35,695 bases of DNA from CAYHBO01 sp964354855. Lineage in GTDB: Bacteria > Babelota > Babeliae > Babelales > RVW-14. The notes under the pieces are model-generated. The model saw only the letters and a list, made by a program, of their open reading frames with translations, ran no database searches and was not told the origin of the DNA. Each line of letters opens with the position of its first letter. The first letter of the stretch is position 1. Made by a program: the position numbers and the translations under genes. This document shows, piece after piece, positions 32,203 to 35,695 of this stretch. Where the stretch lies: assembly GCA_964354855.1 (NCBI GenBank), contig CAYHBO010000015.1, forward strand, positions 1 to 35,695. Reading direction: 5' to 3'.

Positions 32203-34944
32203 ATGATAAAAAAATTATTCAAACACATTTCATACCTATTTCTAGCCATTGGTATAGCAACATCGCCAGCAATAGGAATGGACCGTCCCACAATGATGGG
32301 AATGGAGCAACCAAAAAAAGAATTGTGCCGTGAGTGTAATATACACAGTTTAATAACTAACAATGGCACTGTTCTCAATACACCAACACACCAAGAAAAA
32401 CTTTTTACAAGCCACGACTTAAATCATCCTGATTGTTTTGAATGCTGCTTACAAAATGGCGCTAAACCAACAACCCCATTCATTCTCTACAAAGAAGCTA
32501 ACCCAATCTACATAATCCATCTGGCAGCACAAAAAGGATCTGCTAAATTCATAAACCTATGCATAACCTACAAGCATAATATAGATTTACCAGCACAACC
32601 AACCGGGCAAACCCCCCTCCACTTAGCAGCAGAAGAAGGCCACCTCTCATGTGTAAAACTTTTATTAGAAAATAATGCAAACGTAAATGCTACCACTACA
32701 GGCCATATCAATTTAGAAAGTCTCATTACGAATATAACACCGTTACATCGTGCCGCAGAATTTGAACATTCAATATGCATCGACCTCCTTATTGCAAATG
32801 GTGCTCATTGTAATATTGCAGATTCAGAAGGATTCTTTCCAATCCACCAGCTAGGAAGTATGCGCGAAGAAAACTTCACTCAATGTCTCAATTCTTTTAT
32901 GAAACATAACAAAGCTCTAATAAACCAACCAACAAGTCTATATAACGAATCAAGAAAGAGCTATCCAGGATTAACGCTTTTTCACCTTATAGCGATACAT
33001 GGCCATACTTCATCTCTTTCAAAGCTTAAACTCTACGGAGCAGACCCAACCTTAACTGTATCCCAAGGCTTAAGAAAGGGACTTAGCCCTTTCCTTATAG
33101 CTCTCTTGGTCGGGCATGAAGAGTTCGTCACAAAATATAAAGAACTATTTCCTGATTACCTCAAGCATTTCAATATAAACAATGAAAATGAAGTGAGATA
33201 TCTTCACCGTGCTCTCACGAGCGCGATACAAGATGATAGCCCTGTAATCATAAATACCATCATAGAAGCTTATGACAATAAGCCAAATATCGTCATCAAT
33301 GATATAGATACTAACGATATTAATGGATTATCGCTACTGCATGCTGCAACTACAACTGGCAGCGAAAAAGTCATAGAAAGTCTATTAAGGCACAAAGATA
33401 TTAATCTTGATATAAACCGCTTTACAGCACTCCACTACGCTGTTGAAGCAGGAAAATATAAAGTAATTCCACTCCTCTGTTCTAAAATAAAACCAAACAG
33501 CCCAGATGAAAATGGCCTAACCCCCCTCGCCATTACCGCAGAATATAACGATATCAAAAGCACCATCTTACTTATTGCTCATGGAGCTACAATCACGCCA
33601 GAAGTTTTTAAAATTGCTGAACAAAGTGATAACCGTGAAATCATGTTTATATTAAAAGCACTTGATAGTACATTATCAACATCGAAAGTAACCGGTTGTG
33701 ATCTTTCAAAAATAACAACCACCCTAGAAGATTTAAATCAATTTCCTAAAGCTCGCTCCTACACGAAAAAAGTACACGACCAAATCAACACAGAACAATT
33801 TGCTTCTGCCGCTCAAAACAATGACCTCGATACAATGATACTTCTCTTGGTCTCTGGAGCTAAAATCCCTCAATGGTCAGATAATCCATCACACCCTTGG
33901 AACATCGCTGAACAAGCTGAGAAAGAAGAAGCTATGCTTTTACTCCTTTGTGCTGCAAACAGAGAAACTCATTTACCTCAAAAAACTTATTTTTTAGAAA
34001 AATCTAAAACAAACTTCGAATCATATATTCAACAATATAAGTCTCAAAAAGAAACATCCCCTAAAAGCATTAAAGGCAGAGTACTATTAAATAGCTGGAA
34101 CCAAGATATTAAAAGGGAAATAAAACCTAAAGCTCAATCTTCACGCAACCCACAACCTAAGACAAAAAAAGCTCCCGAACCAAAAACCGTAGGAAAATCT
34201 TTACAAAAACTATCACTTAAAGAAGAATCTCAACCAGCTCAAACAAAAACGTCTCCAAAAATTTCTGCCAAAAAACCACCAACCTCTCCTCAAGCAGCAC
34301 AATCTGCACCGCAACCGAAACCTGCACCGCCAACATTTGATACAACAATAACCAACTTAACATTTGAAGAACAAGAACAAGCTTGCAGTTTCTGCCCAGT
34401 TAGACTCCATGGACTCAAAAGTCAGCACCCTTCTGCAAAATATTTATTTCATACACGCTTTCTAGGAAACACACAACTCAGTGGTTGCAAACAAGCAAAA
34501 ACTCATTTCAACACAAGCTTAAACAACGTAAAACTTGCAGTTAATCAACGAAGACAAATCAACGTAAGCAGAAAATCTCATGGTGACACGTTCCATCAAA
34601 TTCCATGCCAAACGCTACTCAAATGCTTAGATAATGCAATGGTATTTGATTCAAACAAAGCGCTAAACGAATTTAACGCACAGTACACTAATGTCATTCT
34701 TGAGCACAACCAATGTGCCATTGTGTTACCTCTGCAAATAACCCCTGCTGATTTTGATCTGCAACGCGCATGTGATCTATTCACAAAGAAAGAATTCGTA
34801 GCAGGGTCACACCATGGAGCACTCGTAGCTCTGGTAAAACAGCTTCCTGCAGGAGGTTGTGTTTGTACCCATCTCTGTTTTCATGAAGAAAAAACATGCG
34901 CTGAAGAACATAGAAAGTACAAAGAACAGATGTTTAAGCTTTAG
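32203..34944 (+). CDS. Secreted ankyrin-repeat protein with Cys-rich ends
   Basis: A 913-residue protein, GGGAG before the ATG. Residues 1-25 are a signal peptide (ending AIGM). An N-terminal CREC (42-45) and a CFECC (78-82) could form a zinc site. Ankyrin repeats run from about 100 to 490; the best are GQTPLHLAAEEGHLSCVKLL (135-154), ITPLHRAAEFEHSICIDLLI, LSLLHAATTTGSEKVIESLL and FTALHYAVEAGKYKVIPLL. A further repeat-like helix pair lies at about 530-590. A Pro/Lys/Ser-rich linker (about 640-710) leads to a C-terminal domain with CSFC, several spaced His and Cys, and CVCTHLCFH near the end. It probably binds proteins outside the cell or in a host; the enzyme or binding role is unknown. Confidence 0.85.
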   Translation: MIKKLFKHISYLFLAIGIATSPAIGMDRPTMMGMEQPKKELCRECNIHSLITNNGTVLNTPTHQEKLFTSHDLNHPDCFECCLQNGAKPTTPFILYKEANPIYIIHLAAQKGSAKFINLCITYKHNIDLPAQPTGQTPLHLAAEEGHLSCVKLLLENNANVNATTTGHINLESLITNITPLHRAAEFEHSICIDLLIANGAHCNIADSEGFFPIHQLGSMREENFTQCLNSFMKHNKALINQPTSLYNESRKSYPGLTLFHLIAIHGHTSSLSKLKLYGADPTLTVSQGLRKGLSPFLIALLVGHEEFVTKYKELFPDYLKHFNINNENEVRYLHRALTSAIQDDSPVIINTIIEAYDNKPNIVINDIDTNDINGLSLLHAATTTGSEKVIESLLRHKDINLDINRFTALHYAVEAGKYKVIPLLCSKIKPNSPDENGLTPLAITAEYNDIKSTILLIAHGATITPEVFKIAEQSDNREIMFILKALDSTLSTSKVTGCDLSKITTTLEDLNQFPKARSYTKKVHDQINTEQFASAAQNNDLDTMILLLVSGAKIPQWSDNPSHPWNIAEQAEKEEAMLLLLCAANRETHLPQKTYFLEKSKTNFESYIQQYKSQKETSPKSIKGRVLLNSWNQDIKREIKPKAQSSRNPQPKTKKAPEPKTVGKSLQKLSLKEESQPAQTKTSPKISAKKPPTSPQAAQSAPQPKPAPPTFDTTITNLTFEEQEQACSFCPVRLHGLKSQHPSAKYLFHTRFLGNTQLSGCKQAKTHFNTSLNNVKLAVNQRRQINVSRKSHGDTFHQIPCQTLLKCLDNAMVFDSNKALNEFNAQYTNVILEHNQCAIVLPLQITPADFDLQRACDLFTKKEFVAGSHHGALVALVKQLPAGGCVCTHLCFHEEKTCAEEHRKYKEQMFKL

Positions 34945-34974
34945 TCTTTATACTCAATCGATATCATTGTTTAA

Positions 34975-35695
34975 TTAATCACGAGCAGAAAGAACTTTAG
35001 CCGAAAGAACTATGCCAAAAACCGGTGTTAAATCCTTCATCAGAGGATCAACACAGGCAGCAAAAACCGATGTATTAAAATATTTATCAAAATTTTCTGG
35101 ATTAAGCTCTTCATCTGCAGAAACCAATGATGCAAAGGCTCGCTTAGGAAGTGTGTCAGTTTGGCTTCCACATGCTTTTTTATAAACCATTACAATCTCA
35201 CAAGGATCCTGATCCATAATGTCTTTTTTAAGGGCATTTAACGCATACTGAACTAACGCGCTCCCCACATACTGATTTCGTAACTGTGGCTGCGTATAAA
35301 CCAAATTAAGATAAACAAAGACTTGTCCCTGTCGCCATTGAAAGAACTCCCCTCGACAAAAATCTGGATAGATTGAAGTTTTAGCTCCAACACATCGAAT
35401 TTCATGTTCAAGAATAGCGGAAAACTGGTCAGGTTGCACCACATAAACATTGGTAAAAGCACAAACAAAGCCCACTTCATCTACCGCTACAAAAATTCTT
35501 TTTGCTGCAATGTTTTCCAACAACACTTGCGTTCTTGTCAACTTAGGCAGAATAACTATTTTTTTAGCATCTTCTCTGTTTTTTTCGATTACAGAAAAAT
35601 GCGTTAAAAGTTGTTCAACATCTTCTTTATTTGCTAACCGCAGCGTAAATGATCCATATCCATGAACATCAAAACTCCCCGGCTCTTCATTAATA
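34975..35695 (-). CDS. GNAT-like acetyltransferase (partial at right edge)
   Basis: The frame is open from the right edge (INEEPGSFDVHGYGSFTLRL) down to a stop at 34975, so the N-terminus is missing; the TTG at 35541 is only an internal codon. TLRLANKEDVEQLLTHF is a typical GNAT start, RIFVAVDEVGFVCAF is the central beta strand pair, and QVFVYLNLVYTQPQLRNQYV followed by GSALVQYALNAL matches the acetyl-CoA-binding motif (Q/R-x-x-G-x-G/A). An N-acetyltransferase is the best guess; its substrate is unknown. It lies 30 bp from the end of the convergent ankyrin gene. Confidence 0.68.
   Translation of the reverse strand, partial: INEEPGSFDVHGYGSFTLRLANKEDVEQLLTHFSVIEKNREDAKKIVILPKLTRTQVLLENIAAKRIFVAVDEVGFVCAFTNVYVVQPDQFSAILEHEIRCVGAKTSIYPDFCRGEFFQWRQGQVFVYLNLVYTQPQLRNQYVGSALVQYALNALKKDIMDQDPCEIVMVYKKACGSQTDTLPKRAFASLVSADEELNPENFDKYFNTSVFAACVDPLMKDLTPVFGIVLSAKVLSARD

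Noticed and set aside
1..35695. tRNA, rRNA or riboswitch genes
   Set aside because: No cloverleaf, rRNA-like segment or known riboswitch core could be recognised by eye; a covariance-model scan would be decisive.

Overview
The window looks like part of a small, low-GC genome from a host-dependent bacterium. My best guess is Candidatus Dependentiae (TM6/Babeliae) or a similar amoeba-associated lineage. This is inferred from the mix of many Sec-exported lineage-specific proteins, an ankyrin-repeat protein, a collagen-like protein, an amino-acid uptake operon, a second amino-acid-type ABC transporter and a type II secretion/pseudopilin cluster. No rRNA, tRNA, CRISPR array or phage was seen. The sequence appears to be a draft assembly: it has a 100-N gap flanked by an identical 55-mer on both sides, and two conserved genes each carry one apparent single-base frameshift.

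Layout. 1-2790: two paralogous exported proteins (minus strand) whose C-termini resemble a dual-specificity phosphatase fold with a destroyed P-loop, plus their promoter. 2860-8190: a plus-strand operon of argR, an arginine-type solute-binding protein, two DIT1/PvcA (isocyanide-synthase-family) proteins, permease and ATPase. It sits behind a consensus promoter overlapped by tandem ARG boxes and contains or is followed by palindromic repeats. 8233-9688: a SpoU rRNA methylase fused to a MarR-like domain, followed by a decayed metallo-beta-lactamase fragment. 9749-12504: a tandem family of small exported proteins with near-identical signal peptides and duplicated leader DNA. 12541-17270: a collagen-like surface protein beside a duplicated ABC-2 transporter cassette (one intact, one collapsed to a remnant). 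Both cassettes are preceded by a conserved 9-codon leader ORF and a terminator-like hairpin. 17342-18607: hisS. 18739-21204: small membrane or exported proteins, including a lysine-rich one. 21581-27937: an MCE protein with a long C-terminal domain and a gspF-G-H-I-J-K pseudopilin operon. 28093-30357: an exported or membrane-anchored hypothetical protein and a secreted lipase-like hydrolase with a G10 tract as its ribosome-binding site. 30354-31984: a TrpXYZ/COG4120-type ABC permease and ATPase. 32203-34944: a secreted ankyrin-repeat protein with Cys-rich ends. 34975 to the right edge: a GNAT-like protein, partial.

How it fits together. The ArgR operon most likely senses arginine and derepresses uptake when it is scarce. 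The unexpected part is the two isocyanide-synthase-family proteins between the binding protein and permease genes, both with N-terminal membrane or signal segments; this is the most promising candidate for an undescribed system. Much of the rest concerns export: pseudopilins of a type II-like machine, an MCE lipid-transport protein, and at least ten proteins whose predicted signal peptides end in a recurrent small-residue-Met junction.
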